A stretch of DNA of 64,000 nt from Sphingobacteriales bacterium (GTDB lineage Bacteria; Bacteroidota; Bacteroidia; Chitinophagales; JADIYW01). This document shows, piece by piece, positions 26,168 to 35,028 of the stretch. The notes beneath the pieces were generated by a model, which was not told the origin of the DNA, made no database searches, and worked only from the letters and a program-made list of their open reading frames with translations. The translations under genes and the position numbers were made by a program. Where the stretch lies: NCBI GenBank assembly GCA_016721245.1, contig JADKIQ010000003.1, positions 258,501-322,500 of the forward strand, given 5' to 3'. How positions within the stretch are numbered: position 1 is the stretch's first letter; each line of letters opens with the position of its first letter.

Positions 26168-28186
26168 ATGAAAAAAATACTTGTATTTGCACTCTCACTT
26201 TCTGTTTCTATGCTCTCATTTGCACAGCAAAATGATGTGGTAGGTAAGAATATTGACAAAACAGCAAAACCCGGCGAAGACTTCTTTAAATATGCCAATG
26301 GAGGCTGGACAAAACAAAATCCGATTCCGGCAGCCTATTCGCAATGGGGCATCGGTAATCTGGTGCAGGAAGATGTTTGGACGAAACTGAGAACCATCAG
26401 TGAAAACGCAGTCCTGCAAAATAAAACACTGGATAAGGTAGAAAATAATACCCGTAAAATAGCCAACTTTTACGGTACCGCTATGGACACGAACGCCATT
26501 GAACTGGCTAAGTTAACACCGCTGAAAGCAGAGTTAGCCATGATAAACGGAATTAAAGATATCCCCGGCTTATTAAAAGTAATCACCTATATGCACTCTG
26601 TGGGTATTTCTACTGCATTCGATTTAGGAGTGTATCAGGATATGAAAAACAGTGAAGTAAACGCCTTGTATTTATCACAAGGCGGATTGGGTTTGCCTAA
26701 CAGAGATTATTACTTCAATAAAGATGCACGTACTGTAAAGATTGTTACAGATTATAAAACAAAACACCTGAGCAGAATGCTGACGTATGTTAATCCGTCT
26801 TTTACAAGCGGAGCAGCAGGTGTATTTAGTTTGGAGAAAGCACTGGCAACTAAATCCAGAAAACTGGAAGATTTGCGCGACCCATATGCCAACTACAATA
26901 AAATGTCGATTACACAATTAAACAAACTCACCCCAAAAATTAACTGGAATACCGTTTTTACGCAGTTGAATATTAAAACGGATTCAGTAATTGTCGGCCA
27001 GCCTGAATTCTTTACACAACTGAATAAAATACTAACAACAATACCATTGTCAGCCTGGAAAAATTACCTGCGTTTTCATTTAATATCCGGTAACGCAGAT
27101 TATCTGTACAGCAAAGTAAATAAAGAAGATTTTCGTTTTTACGGAACTGTTATCAGAGGCAGAAAAGAACAACTGCCGCGCTGGAAACGCGCGCTGCAAT
27201 GGGAAGAAAGTGCTATGGGCGAAATCTTAGGACAATTATATGTAAAAGATAATTTTCCGGCAGCTACCAAAGCACGATACAATAAATTGTGTGATGACGT
27301 ATTTGCAGCATTCGCAGTACGCATCAAAAATCTGGACTGGATGAGTGAAGCAACGAAACAAAAATCATTGCAGAAGCTGAATTCTGTTACTAAAAAAGTA
27401 GGCTACCCGGATACATGGAAAGATTTTTCCGAATTGAATACCAATGATAAATCGCTGGTAGAAAATATTAAAAGTGCCAATAAATTCTGGTTCAATTATA
27501 ATATCAGCAAACTTAATAAACCAGTGGATAGAACCGAATGGGATATGACACCGCAAACCTATAATGCATACTACAATCGATCTAACAATGAAATCGTGTT
27601 GCCAGCAGGTATTTTTGTTATTCCCGGTTTTAGAGATGAAGACATTGATGACGCGGTAATTTACGGATATGCGGCTGCTTCTACGATTGGACATGAAATT
27701 ACCCATGGTTTTGATGATGAAGGTCGACAGTTCGATGACAAGGGAAATCTGCAAAACTGGTGGCAGGATGAGGATGAAAAGAAATTCAACGAAAAGGCAC
27801 AAAAATATATCGACCAGTTTAATAATTATGTAGTGCTGGATTCCATGCATATCAACGGAAAAGCTACTTTAGGTGAAAATATCGCCGATTTGGGCGGATT
27901 GGTGATTGCATTAGACGCTTTCAAAAAAACAACACAATACAAAGAAGGAAAACTGATTGACGGATTAACTCCTTTGCAGCGTTATTTCTTAGGGTATGCA
28001 TTAGGTTGGCTGGGTCATCAGCGAGATGAAGAACTGGCTACGCGCGTACTGACAGATGTGCATTCACCGGCATTTTTACGCGTGAACGGACCGTTTTCCA
28101 ATATCGATGATTTCTTTGAAGCATTTGGTATAAAACCAGGTGATAAGATGTTCCGTCCGGATAGCGAAAGAGTAAAAATCTGGTAA
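26168..28186 (+). CDS. M13-family (neprilysin/PepO-like) zinc metallopeptidase
   Basis: 672 residues from the ATG that begins a proper signal peptide (MKKILVFALSLSVSMLSFAQ); an ATG at 26093, inside the end of the previous gene, would give a non-signal extension and is not preferred. The N-terminal domain is the neprilysin lid (PGEDFFKYANGGW start). The zinc site is HEITH (509-513) followed by GFDDEGRQFD, and the third ligand Glu570 is in GENIADLGG. Close to the C-terminus are VNGPFSNIDDFFEAF and a Trp end, as in the family. Such exported enzymes cleave oligopeptides. Its mRNA ends at the terminator at 28238-28278. Confidence 0.93.
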   Translation: MKKILVFALSLSVSMLSFAQQNDVVGKNIDKTAKPGEDFFKYANGGWTKQNPIPAAYSQWGIGNLVQEDVWTKLRTISENAVLQNKTLDKVENNTRKIANFYGTAMDTNAIELAKLTPLKAELAMINGIKDIPGLLKVITYMHSVGISTAFDLGVYQDMKNSEVNALYLSQGGLGLPNRDYYFNKDARTVKIVTDYKTKHLSRMLTYVNPSFTSGAAGVFSLEKALATKSRKLEDLRDPYANYNKMSITQLNKLTPKINWNTVFTQLNIKTDSVIVGQPEFFTQLNKILTTIPLSAWKNYLRFHLISGNADYLYSKVNKEDFRFYGTVIRGRKEQLPRWKRALQWEESAMGEILGQLYVKDNFPAATKARYNKLCDDVFAAFAVRIKNLDWMSEATKQKSLQKLNSVTKKVGYPDTWKDFSELNTNDKSLVENIKSANKFWFNYNISKLNKPVDRTEWDMTPQTYNAYYNRSNNEIVLPAGIFVIPGFRDEDIDDAVIYGYAAASTIGHEITHGFDDEGRQFDDKGNLQNWWQDEDEKKFNEKAQKYIDQFNNYVVLDSMHINGKATLGENIADLGGLVIALDAFKKTTQYKEGKLIDGLTPLQRYFLGYALGWLGHQRDEELATRVLTDVHSPAFLRVNGPFSNIDDFFEAFGIKPGDKMFRPDSERVKIW

Positions 28187-28237
28187 AAAACCTATTTTCT
28201 TAGAAATCGTACTTATTGAGTACTTGCTTATAAGGAG

Positions 28238-28278
28238 AGCCGAATTTGTTGATAATAATCAATAAATTCGGCTTTTTT
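28238..28278 (+). terminator. Rho-independent terminator after the M13 peptidase gene
   Basis: AGCCGAATTT pairs with AAATTCGGCT; inner GTTGAT/ATCAAT extends the stem; a T6 run follows. Confidence 0.85.
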
Positions 28279-28354
28279 ACCATATATAAGGCCAATTCCA
28301 CCACTTAATCACTTAAAACCACCACATACTAAGTTGCACTGACTATTAACTTAG

Positions 28355-28498
28355 GTTGATGTAATATTGTATCAACAAACAGATTTGTTTACGTTTCTCT
28401 CTCTTTTAATCTGTTGTTTACGGCTTTTTAAAGGCCCTAAAGTATTTAGAAACTTTCTCCCCTAATTTTTAACACAGTTTCAGTTTCGACTTGAAACT
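28355..28498. other. Intergenic stretch with three to four inverted repeats
   Basis: The 415-base gap between the peptidase and the next gene contains no ORF. It holds GTTGAT-N2-AATATT-N2-ATCAAC (28355-28376), AACAGATT/AATCTGTT (28378-28415) and AGTTTCA/TGAAACT (28476-28498), plus a weak GGCTTT/AAAGGCC pair between. This could be a structured 5' leader or a small RNA, or operator sites. No known RNA family is recognised. Confidence 0.3.
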
Positions 28499-28601
28499 AT
28501 TAACGCAAATTAAATGTTTTTATAGTATACAACTAAAAAGCAATTTTGCAAGTCTGATTAAAAGACAACAATAAGTATGAATAACCACAATTTAACAGCC
28601 T

Positions 28602-29015
28602 ATGAAAAATATATACAAAATATTATTACACCTTCTCATATTGGTAGTCACCTTTGTACCGTTTTCGGTCTTAGCAAACAATCATGATACCGATAAGAAC
28701 TCTGATGCCATTATCAGAAGTATCTGGAAATACGAACAGGATCAAACCAAATATTCTCCGGAAGATGGCGTAGCCAAAAAGATTTTCTACTTATCGCTCA
28801 ATTCTGACGGTACCTATCATCAGTACGTTCAGGTAGTTCCTATATCTCCACAAGACTATTTCCGCGTTAAAAACTATTCAGTAGACGGAAAATGGACGGA
28901 AAAAAACGGAAAACTGATATTAGATGAGTATGGTAAAGAAAACTCCATCGACTACAATTTCCTGTATTCTAATTTCGAGAATATCGATAATCAGTTCATC
29001 ACAACAAAAAAATAG
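28602..29015 (+). CDS. Exported lipocalin-like small protein of unknown function
   Basis: 137 residues with a signal peptide ending near VLANN (about residue 26). The mature part has the order IIRSIWKYEQD ... FYLSLNSDGTYHQYVQV ... VDGKWTEKNGKLILDEYG, a pattern of short exported Bacteroidota proteins with a lipocalin-like beta barrel (W at the start, DGTY strand, GxW strand). Confidence in the fold is limited. It stands alone after a 415-base intergenic gap with several inverted repeats. No terminator is clear downstream. Confidence 0.7.
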   Translation: MKNIYKILLHLLILVVTFVPFSVLANNHDTDKNSDAIIRSIWKYEQDQTKYSPEDGVAKKIFYLSLNSDGTYHQYVQVVPISPQDYFRVKNYSVDGKWTEKNGKLILDEYGKENSIDYNFLYSNFENIDNQFITTKK

Positions 29016-29182
29016 ACTTAAAACCATAAAATTTAGTATTAATGTTGTTTTACGTTAGCTGCCTGTTTCAGGTGGCTTTTTTATTTTCAAATTATTAATT
29101 CTAAAAAGATTAACAAAGTATCCTGTTGCATTTTGTAAATTAGCACGTAAACAACTGTGTACATGCACAGCAGTACAGCAAC

Positions 29183-32100
29183 ATGAAACAGCATTTCGAT
29201 ACCGCTTTATTAGAAAAGTTAAGCACCTCTATAGAAGGAGAATTATATTTTAACGATACCATGCGTACCTTGTACGCTACAGATGCATCTGTCTATAAAG
29301 AATATCCGGTGGCTGTTTGCTACCCGAAAACCAACAAGGACATACAAACCTTAATACAGTTTGCCAATCAGCACAAAACATCTTTAATACCGCGTACAGC
29401 CGGTACTTCGCTGGGCGGTCAGGTGGTAGGTGGCGGCATCGTAGTCGATGTATCAAAGTATTTTGATAAAATTCTGGAAGTAAACAAGGATGGAAATTAC
29501 TGCATTGTGCAGCCTGGTGTAGTGCGCGACGAACTAAACCGACAGCTTAAATCAGTGGGTTTATTTTTTGCACCTGAAACATCCACTGCAAATCGAGCCA
29601 TGATTGGGGGGATGGTAGGTAATAATTCCTGCGGAACCAATTCCATCGTATATGGTAGCACCCGCGACCATGTACTCGAATTGACCGGATTCCTGAGTGA
29701 TGGATCAGAAGTGGTGTTTAAAAATCTTGCAGCAGAAGAATTGGAGGGAAAAAGTCTGCAGGAAAACCGGGAAGGAATTATTTACAAATTTCTGCAGGAG
29801 GAATTGTCGAATAAAGACACGCAACAGGAAATTATAAAACAGTTTCCGAATCAGAAAATACACCGCAGAAATACCGGTTATGCTATTGATGAATTGCTAA
29901 AACAGCAGCCCTTTGTTGAAAATGGAAAGCCGTTCAATTTATGCGAACTGATTTGCGGCAGCGAAGGAACACTGGCATTTATCACGGAAATAAAATTAAA
30001 CCTTGTTCCGCTTCCTCCAAAAGAAAAAGTAGTAGTAGCGATTCATTTTAAAACGCTGGAAGAAAGTTTACGAGCCACAGTGATTGCCATGAAACATCAG
30101 CCAAGTGCCTGTGAACTGATTGATAAGATTATTCTGGATTGCACGAAACAAAATATTGAGCAAAGTAAAAACCGTTTTTTTGTAAAAGGAGATCCGGAAG
30201 CTATTTTATGTGTGGAGTTTCATGGAGAAACGAAAGAAGAAATCGATGCGAAAGCGAAAGCCTTGCAACATGATTTTGAAAATGAAAATGTAGGATATCA
30301 TTTTCCGTACTTATACGGAAATGATATCAATAAAATATGGACACTGCGTAAGGCAGGCTTAGGTTTGCTTGCCAATATTCCCGGAGATTCAAAAGCGGTG
30401 GCGGTGATTGAAGATACTGCCGTTGCAGTGGAGGATTTACCGGCGTATATCGGCGATTTTACAGACATGATGGCTAAGCACCGGCAGCGCAGTGTATACT
30501 ATGCACATGCCGGTGCCGGTGAATTACACTTGCGACCTATTCTCGATTTAAAGAAAAAAGAAGACCGTGTTTTATTCAGAACGATTGCCACGGAGACCGC
30601 ACATCTGGTGAAAAAATACAACGGCTCTCTGAGCGGAGAGCATGGTGATGGCCGTGTGCGCGGTGAATTTATTCCGCTGATGATTGGTGAAAAAAATTAC
30701 CAGTTGCTGCGCAAGTTGAAATACACATTTGATCCGGATAATATTCTGAATCCCGGAAAAATTGTGGACACACCGCCAATGGATACTTCCTTACGTTATG
30801 AAGAAAATCAAGAGACGCCGGCATTTGAAACAGTTTTTAATTTTGACAGAGATGAAGGCATCCTGCGGGCAGCAGAAAAGTGCAATGGTAGCGGTGATTG
30901 TCGTAAATTACCCGGCAGTGGCGGTACGATGTGCCCTTCTTACATGGCTACACGCAGTGAAAAAGATACGACCCGTGCACGTGCGAATATTTTAAGAGAT
31001 TTTTTATCCAATTCATCTCAACCCAATAGATTTAATCATAAAGAAATTTATGAAGTGATGGATTTGTGTCTAAGCTGTAAAGGTTGCACATCGGAATGTC
31101 CTTCGAATGTAGATATCACTACATTAAAAGCTGAATTCTTACATCAATATTACAAAGAAAATGGTGTACCCTTGCGGACTAAAGCGATTGCTAATATCGG
31201 TCAGCTCAGTAAGCTGGCTATGCTGTTTCCAGCATTGAGTAATTTCGGGTTGACGAATAAATACACATCAGGTATTCTGAAAAATATATTGAAGATCGCA
31301 CCAAAGCGTTCTATGCCCTTGTATTACAAAGAGACATTGTTAAGCTGGTATAAGAAGAACAGTAAGGAACTGGAATTGAAGATTCCGCAAAAAGGAAAAG
31401 TCTATTTTTTCTTTGATGAATTTACGAATTTCAACGATGTAGAAATTGGTATCAAAGCAATGAAATTACTGACAAAACTCGGCTACGAAGTTGCATATAT
31501 TGAGCATGCAGACAGTGGCCGTGCTCATTTGTCAAAAGGACTTATATTAGAAGCACAGAAACTGGCAAAAGAAAATGTTGCTGTTTTCAAAACCTGGGTA
31601 AATAACGATGTGCCGTTGATAGGGATCGAACCATCCGCTATCTTATCCTTCAGAGATGAATATTCGAGACTGGTAGATAAAAGTGAAATTCCGGCTGCCA
31701 GAAAATTAGCTGAAAATTGTTTTATTATTGATGAGTTTATAGCACGCGAAATCCAAAAAGGAAATATTACGTCAGCTCAGTTTACCAAAGCCAGCAAGCA
31801 AATTAAATTACACGGACATTGCCATCAGAAAGCATTATCCTCTGTTCAATCCTCCATACAGCTGATGAGTTTGCCGGAAAATTACCACGTAGAAAATATT
31901 CCAAGTGGCTGCTGTGGCATGGCCGGCAGTTTCGGTTACGAAAAAGAACATTTTGAAGTGTCCATGCAGGTAGGAGAGTTGGTCTTATTTCCAGCTGTGA
32001 GAAATGCTGACGCTGATACCATTATAGCTGCTCCAGGCACCAGCTGCCGTCATCAAATCAAAGATGGTACCCAAAGACATGCATTACACCCTGTGGAGGT

Positions 32101-32191
32101 GTTGTATGATGCATTGGACCTTGCTGTTCATAAAATTTTCACATTTATTGTCAAAAATCAAACTATTTATAGGCAAAAATGGTTAGTTTAG
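29183..32191 (+). CDS. FAD- and Fe-S-binding D-2-hydroxyacid dehydrogenase (YdiJ-like)
   Basis: 1002 residues joining a flavin dehydrogenase to a Fe-S/CCG electron-transfer module. About 30-210: PCMH-type FAD domain with PRTAGTSLGGQVVGGGIVVDVS and NNSCGTNSIVYGSTRDHV. About 240-540: FAD-oxidase C domain with GEHGDGRVRGEF and FDPDNILNPGKI. About 567-640: cysteine motifs CNGSGDC...MCPSY and CLSCKGCTSECP for [4Fe-4S] centres. About 880-925: CCG domain GHCHQKAL and SGCCGMAGSFG. E. coli YdiJ, the best-studied relative, oxidises D-2-hydroxyglutarate, and other relatives use D-lactate. The C-terminus runs about 25 residues past the usual end. Confidence 0.9.
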   Translation: MKQHFDTALLEKLSTSIEGELYFNDTMRTLYATDASVYKEYPVAVCYPKTNKDIQTLIQFANQHKTSLIPRTAGTSLGGQVVGGGIVVDVSKYFDKILEVNKDGNYCIVQPGVVRDELNRQLKSVGLFFAPETSTANRAMIGGMVGNNSCGTNSIVYGSTRDHVLELTGFLSDGSEVVFKNLAAEELEGKSLQENREGIIYKFLQEELSNKDTQQEIIKQFPNQKIHRRNTGYAIDELLKQQPFVENGKPFNLCELICGSEGTLAFITEIKLNLVPLPPKEKVVVAIHFKTLEESLRATVIAMKHQPSACELIDKIILDCTKQNIEQSKNRFFVKGDPEAILCVEFHGETKEEIDAKAKALQHDFENENVGYHFPYLYGNDINKIWTLRKAGLGLLANIPGDSKAVAVIEDTAVAVEDLPAYIGDFTDMMAKHRQRSVYYAHAGAGELHLRPILDLKKKEDRVLFRTIATETAHLVKKYNGSLSGEHGDGRVRGEFIPLMIGEKNYQLLRKLKYTFDPDNILNPGKIVDTPPMDTSLRYEENQETPAFETVFNFDRDEGILRAAEKCNGSGDCRKLPGSGGTMCPSYMATRSEKDTTRARANILRDFLSNSSQPNRFNHKEIYEVMDLCLSCKGCTSECPSNVDITTLKAEFLHQYYKENGVPLRTKAIANIGQLSKLAMLFPALSNFGLTNKYTSGILKNILKIAPKRSMPLYYKETLLSWYKKNSKELELKIPQKGKVYFFFDEFTNFNDVEIGIKAMKLLTKLGYEVAYIEHADSGRAHLSKGLILEAQKLAKENVAVFKTWVNNDVPLIGIEPSAILSFRDEYSRLVDKSEIPAARKLAENCFIIDEFIAREIQKGNITSAQFTKASKQIKLHGHCHQKALSSVQSSIQLMSLPENYHVENIPSGCCGMAGSFGYEKEHFEVSMQVGELVLFPAVRNADADTIIAAPGTSCRHQIKDGTQRHALHPVEVLYDALDLAVHKIFTFIVKNQTIYRQKWLV

Positions 32192-32215
32192 TATTACGTA
32201 AACGTAAAGAAACTC

Positions 32216-33148
32216 ATGCAAAGCATCCAAATTTATACGGTTAAAACATTTATTAATATTTTCAGAAGTGTATTGTTCGTTCATAAAACAGAACCTAATA
32301 CTGTAAGAGTTGGATTTGAACGATTGTCTAATATTACGAAATTTCCAAGATTTGTAAAAAAGGAAGAACTTAAATATGCAGGTTCTGATGCTGCCTGGTT
32401 TATACCGGATGGTTTCGGAAAATCAAAGACCATTTTATACCTGCACGGAGGTGGTTATGTAGTCGGGTCTTACAACACACATCGCGCATTAATAGCCAGA
32501 ATTGCACGTGCAGCAGGATACAAAGCATTAGCAATCAATTATCGCAAAGCACCGGAAAATGCATACCCATGTGCACTCGAAGACGCACTGGCTGCTTACA
32601 AGCAAATGTTGGCAGACGGATATGAAAATATTTTTATCATGGGGGATTCTGCCGGTGGAGGTCTGACGCTTGCACTGTTGCAGATGATTAAGAAACAAAA
32701 ATTAACAAAAGCGGCTGGTGCCGTTTTGCTTTCACCTTGGACGGATTTAACGTTGAGCGGCGACAGTATTCAATCTAAGAAAGACAAGGATCCATTAATT
32801 ACACCACATTTACTTACTATTTTTTCTAAAAGATATATTGGAGAGGCCGACCCGACTGACCCATTGGTTTCTCCTCTTTTCGCAGATGTGAAAGGGTTTC
32901 CACCAACACTCATTCAGGTGGGAAGCAATGAGGTTTTATTCGATGACTCTATACGAATGGCTCAAAAAATGAATAAAGCAGGTGTCAAAGTACGACTGGA
33001 AATTTATGACAATATGATGCATGTCTGGCAATATCTTGGTGGAATTGTTCCCGAAGCCAATAAGGCAATTGACGAAATAGGTGAATTTGTACAATCTATA
33101 CAGGTGCGTACTAAAGCAGATAAACAAGACACTCTTGCAGTTTATTAA
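32216..33148 (+). CDS. Alpha/beta hydrolase of the hormone-sensitive lipase family
   Basis: 310 residues. The HSL-family oxyanion motif is LYLHGGGYVVGSYNTHR, the nucleophile serine is in IMGDSAGGGLTLAL, the acid lies near SNEVLFDDS, and the base histidine is in NMMHVWQY. YRKAPENAYPCALEDALAAY is also diagnostic. Such cytoplasmic esterases act on short- or medium-chain esters. It begins 24 bases after the dehydrogenase gene and ends two bases before the zinc-ribbon protein gene, so the three are probably one operon. Substrate unknown. Confidence 0.9.
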   Translation: MQSIQIYTVKTFINIFRSVLFVHKTEPNTVRVGFERLSNITKFPRFVKKEELKYAGSDAAWFIPDGFGKSKTILYLHGGGYVVGSYNTHRALIARIARAAGYKALAINYRKAPENAYPCALEDALAAYKQMLADGYENIFIMGDSAGGGLTLALLQMIKKQKLTKAAGAVLLSPWTDLTLSGDSIQSKKDKDPLITPHLLTIFSKRYIGEADPTDPLVSPLFADVKGFPPTLIQVGSNEVLFDDSIRMAQKMNKAGVKVRLEIYDNMMHVWQYLGGIVPEANKAIDEIGEFVQSIQVRTKADKQDTLAVY

Positions 33149-33150
33149 TA

Positions 33151-33429
33151 ATGGAATACCTGAATACCAATAAACAAAAAATTACTTGTCCGCAATGCGG
33201 CAGCAATGATTTTAAATCCTTAGATGAAACACATATCCAGTGTACACATTGCGGTACACAGGTGGATACAACAATTTCGTTATCTGATAATACCAATCAG
33301 CATATGGTGATAAAAGATGGCGCAGATGTGCAAATTACAGATAATGCAAACGTAAAAATCAAAGGTGGACTGGAAATAAAAGGTGGTACTTTAATTATTA
33401 AAAATGGCGGCAGTTTGGAAATCGGATAA
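33151..33429 (+). CDS. Zinc-ribbon protein with a short bactofilin-like repeat tail
   Basis: 92 residues. N-terminal zinc ribbon with two CxxC pairs: CPQCGS and CTHCGT, 20 residues apart. From about residue 55 to the end the sequence becomes a six-residue-type beta repeat: MVIKDGADVQITDNANVKIKGGLEIKGGTLIIKNGGSLEIG, like a few turns of a right-handed beta-helix as in bactofilins. No signal peptide. It starts two bases after the hydrolase stop, indicating translational coupling. I know no named family with this exact combination. Function unknown. Confidence 0.7.
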   Translation: MEYLNTNKQKITCPQCGSNDFKSLDETHIQCTHCGTQVDTTISLSDNTNQHMVIKDGADVQITDNANVKIKGGLEIKGGTLIIKNGGSLEIG

Positions 33430-33471
33430 ATAATGCATTCACATTATTTAAGAATAATAAATCCCAATGAT

Positions 33472-33502
33472 TTTGTTTTAATAAACAATTTTTATAAGTT
33501 TG
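33472..33502 (+). promoter_or_regulatory. Strong predicted promoter of the metY leader
   Basis: TTTG, a 19-base spacer, then TAAGTTTG: a full match to the Bacteroidota promoter consensus. The start point would fall near 33507-33509, at or next to the ATG of the leader peptide, so that peptide might be translated from a leaderless mRNA. Confidence 0.65.
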
Positions 33503-33507
33503 TCTAG

Positions 33508-33558
33508 ATGAAAAGCTTTTTAAAAAATGAAATGTGTTGCTGTTGTAAAACAGAATGA
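33508..33558 (+). CDS. Tetra-cysteine leader peptide upstream of metY
   Basis: A 16-codon ORF encoding MKSFLKNEMCCCCKTE, with codons ATG-TGT-TGC-TGT-TGT in a row. Four successive cysteine codons are very improbable by chance in an AT-rich spacer. It lies between a consensus promoter and a terminator hairpin that precedes a sulfur-amino-acid gene. The TGA stop sits directly before GAAGGC (33559-33564), which can pair with the first half of the terminator. This is the arrangement of a ribosome-mediated attenuator that senses cysteine (and perhaps methionine). No homologous leader could be searched here; translation is inferred. Confidence 0.65.
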   Translation: MKSFLKNEMCCCCKTE

Positions 33559-33632
33559 GAAGGCTTTGTCAAAAACTGAAATATTTGAATAAAATATACT
33601 GCCTTCCTTGAACACGGAAGGCTTTTTTTTTT
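33559..33632 (+). promoter_or_regulatory. Attenuator: antiterminator and terminator hairpins before metY
   Basis: Terminator: GCCTTCC (33601-33607), 8-base loop, GGAAGGC (33616-33622), then ten T. Competing antiterminator: GAAGGC (33559-33564) pairs with GCCTTC (33601-33606), enclosing a small AT hairpin ATATTT/AAATAT. A ribosome reaching the TGA at 33556 would cover GAAGGC and allow termination; one stalled on the first cysteine codons would leave it free. The metY ATG is at 33660, 28 bases after the T-run. No SAM riboswitch core was seen. Confidence 0.65.
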
Positions 33633-33659
33633 CTATTAATAACTTTTTAAAATAAAACA

Positions 33660-34952
33660 ATGAGTACTTACAAATTCGAAACACTTCAACTTCATGCCGG
33701 ACAAGAAGTAGACCCGACAACGGGTTCCCGTGCTGTACCTATTTACCAAACCACTTCGTATCAGTTTAAAGACACGGAACATGCAGCCAATTTATTCGGT
33801 TTACGTGAGTTTGGAAATATCTATACACGTATCATGAATCCAACAACAGATGTGTTTGAAAAGCGTATTGCAGCATTGGAAGGCGGTGTGGCTGCATTGG
33901 CTACTGCTTCCGGGCAATCTGCTCAGTTTTTAGCGTTGAATAATATTCTGGAAGCCGGTGATAATTTTGTTTCCACTTCTTTTTTATATGGCGGAACTTA
34001 CAATCAGTTTAAAGTGGCATTTAAACGATTAGGTGTCGAAGCACGCTTTGCAGATGGCGATAATCCTGCATCCTTTGAAAAATTAATTGACGATAAAACA
34101 AAAGCCATCTATTTGGAATCCATTGGAAATCCAAGAGGCAATGTGCCTGATTGGGCAGCATTTAAAGCACTTTCAGAAAAATACGATTTGCCGATTATAG
34201 TAGACAATACATTTGGCGCCGGTGGTTATTTGTTTCAGCCATTGAAACACGGTGCGCATATTGTTGTAGAATCTGCAACAAAATGGATTGGCGGTCACGG
34301 TACTTCCATCGGTGGTGTAATAATTGATGGTGGAAATTTTAACTGGGGCAATGGCAAGTATCCGCAGTTTACAGAACCATCAGAGGGTTATCATGGTTTA
34401 AATTTCTGGAATGTATTCGGTACGCCGGGACCATTCGGAAATATCGCCTTTATCATTCGCGCGCGCGTGGAAGGCTTACGCGATTTCGGTGCAGCTGTTG
34501 CGCCATTTAATTCTTTTTTATTCTTACAAGGTTTGGAAACATTGTCTTTAAGAGTGGAACGCCATAACCAGAATGCTATTGCGCTGGCACAATGGTTGCA
34601 GCAACATCCGAAAGTGGAAAAGGTAACCTATACAGGTTTACCGGATTCTCCTTATCATGAACTGGCAAAAAAATACCTGACCAACGGTTTCGGTTCTGTA
34701 TTTACATTTGATGTAAAAGGTGGATATGATGCTGCTAAAAAATTCATTAATTCATTAAAACTGACTTCTCATGTGGCCAATGTTGGCGATGTGAAAACAC
34801 TGGCAATACATTCCGCATCTACTACACACGAGCAGCTGACGGATGAAGAGCAAGCAGCATCCGGCGTTTCTAAAAATTCAATTCGGGTTTCTGTCGGTAT
34901 TGAACATATAGATGACATTAAAGCAGATTTCGACCAGGCGTTGAATGCCTGA
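33660..34952 (+). CDS. metY: O-acetylhomoserine sulfhydrylase
   Basis: PLP enzyme that makes homocysteine (with sulfide) from O-acetylhomoserine in direct-sulfhydrylation methionine synthesis. 430 residues, the length of MetY rather than of MetB/MetC (about 380-400). Visible: FETLQLHAGQEVDPTTGSRAVPIYQTTSYQF at the start, the IYTRIMNPTTDVFEKRIAALEGG substrate region, SLYGGTYNQFK-like FLYGGTYNQF, the PLP lysine Lys208 in ESATKWIGGHGTSIGG, and SVGIEHIDDIKADFDQAL at the end. It is preceded by the cysteine-rich leader and terminator, and is followed by a perfect hairpin and metX, which makes its substrate. Confidence 0.95.
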   Translation: MSTYKFETLQLHAGQEVDPTTGSRAVPIYQTTSYQFKDTEHAANLFGLREFGNIYTRIMNPTTDVFEKRIAALEGGVAALATASGQSAQFLALNNILEAGDNFVSTSFLYGGTYNQFKVAFKRLGVEARFADGDNPASFEKLIDDKTKAIYLESIGNPRGNVPDWAAFKALSEKYDLPIIVDNTFGAGGYLFQPLKHGAHIVVESATKWIGGHGTSIGGVIIDGGNFNWGNGKYPQFTEPSEGYHGLNFWNVFGTPGPFGNIAFIIRARVEGLRDFGAAVAPFNSFLFLQGLETLSLRVERHNQNAIALAQWLQQHPKVEKVTYTGLPDSPYHELAKKYLTNGFGSVFTFDVKGGYDAAKKFINSLKLTSHVANVGDVKTLAIHSASTTHEQLTDEEQAASGVSKNSIRVSVGIEHIDDIKADFDQALNA

Positions 34953-34968
34953 TATTAATTCTTTAGCA

Positions 34969-35007
34969 ACATTGGGAAAGTTTTAAAACTTTCCCAATGT
35001 TTTTTTA
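34969..35007 (+). terminator. Perfect palindromic terminator between metY and metX
   Basis: A 32-base perfect palindrome (arms ACATTGGGAAAGTTTT / AAAACTTTCCCAATGT) followed by seven T. It should largely separate metY and metX transcription, unless partial read-through occurs. Confidence 0.88.
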
Positions 35008-35010
35008 TTT

Positions 35011-35018
35011 TATCTTTG
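35011..35018 (+). promoter_or_regulatory. Predicted -7 element of metX
   Basis: TATCTTTG, a full TAnnTTTG match, directly after the metY terminator and 10 bases before the metX ATG. No clear -33 box is visible, so strength is uncertain. Confidence 0.45.
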
Positions 35019-35028
35019 TTTTCAATTT

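Noticed and set aside
33509..33600. SAM riboswitch in the metY leader
   Set aside because: The conserved cores of the SAM-I and SAM-II types were not found; the Cys-codon ORF with competing hairpins explains the terminator better.
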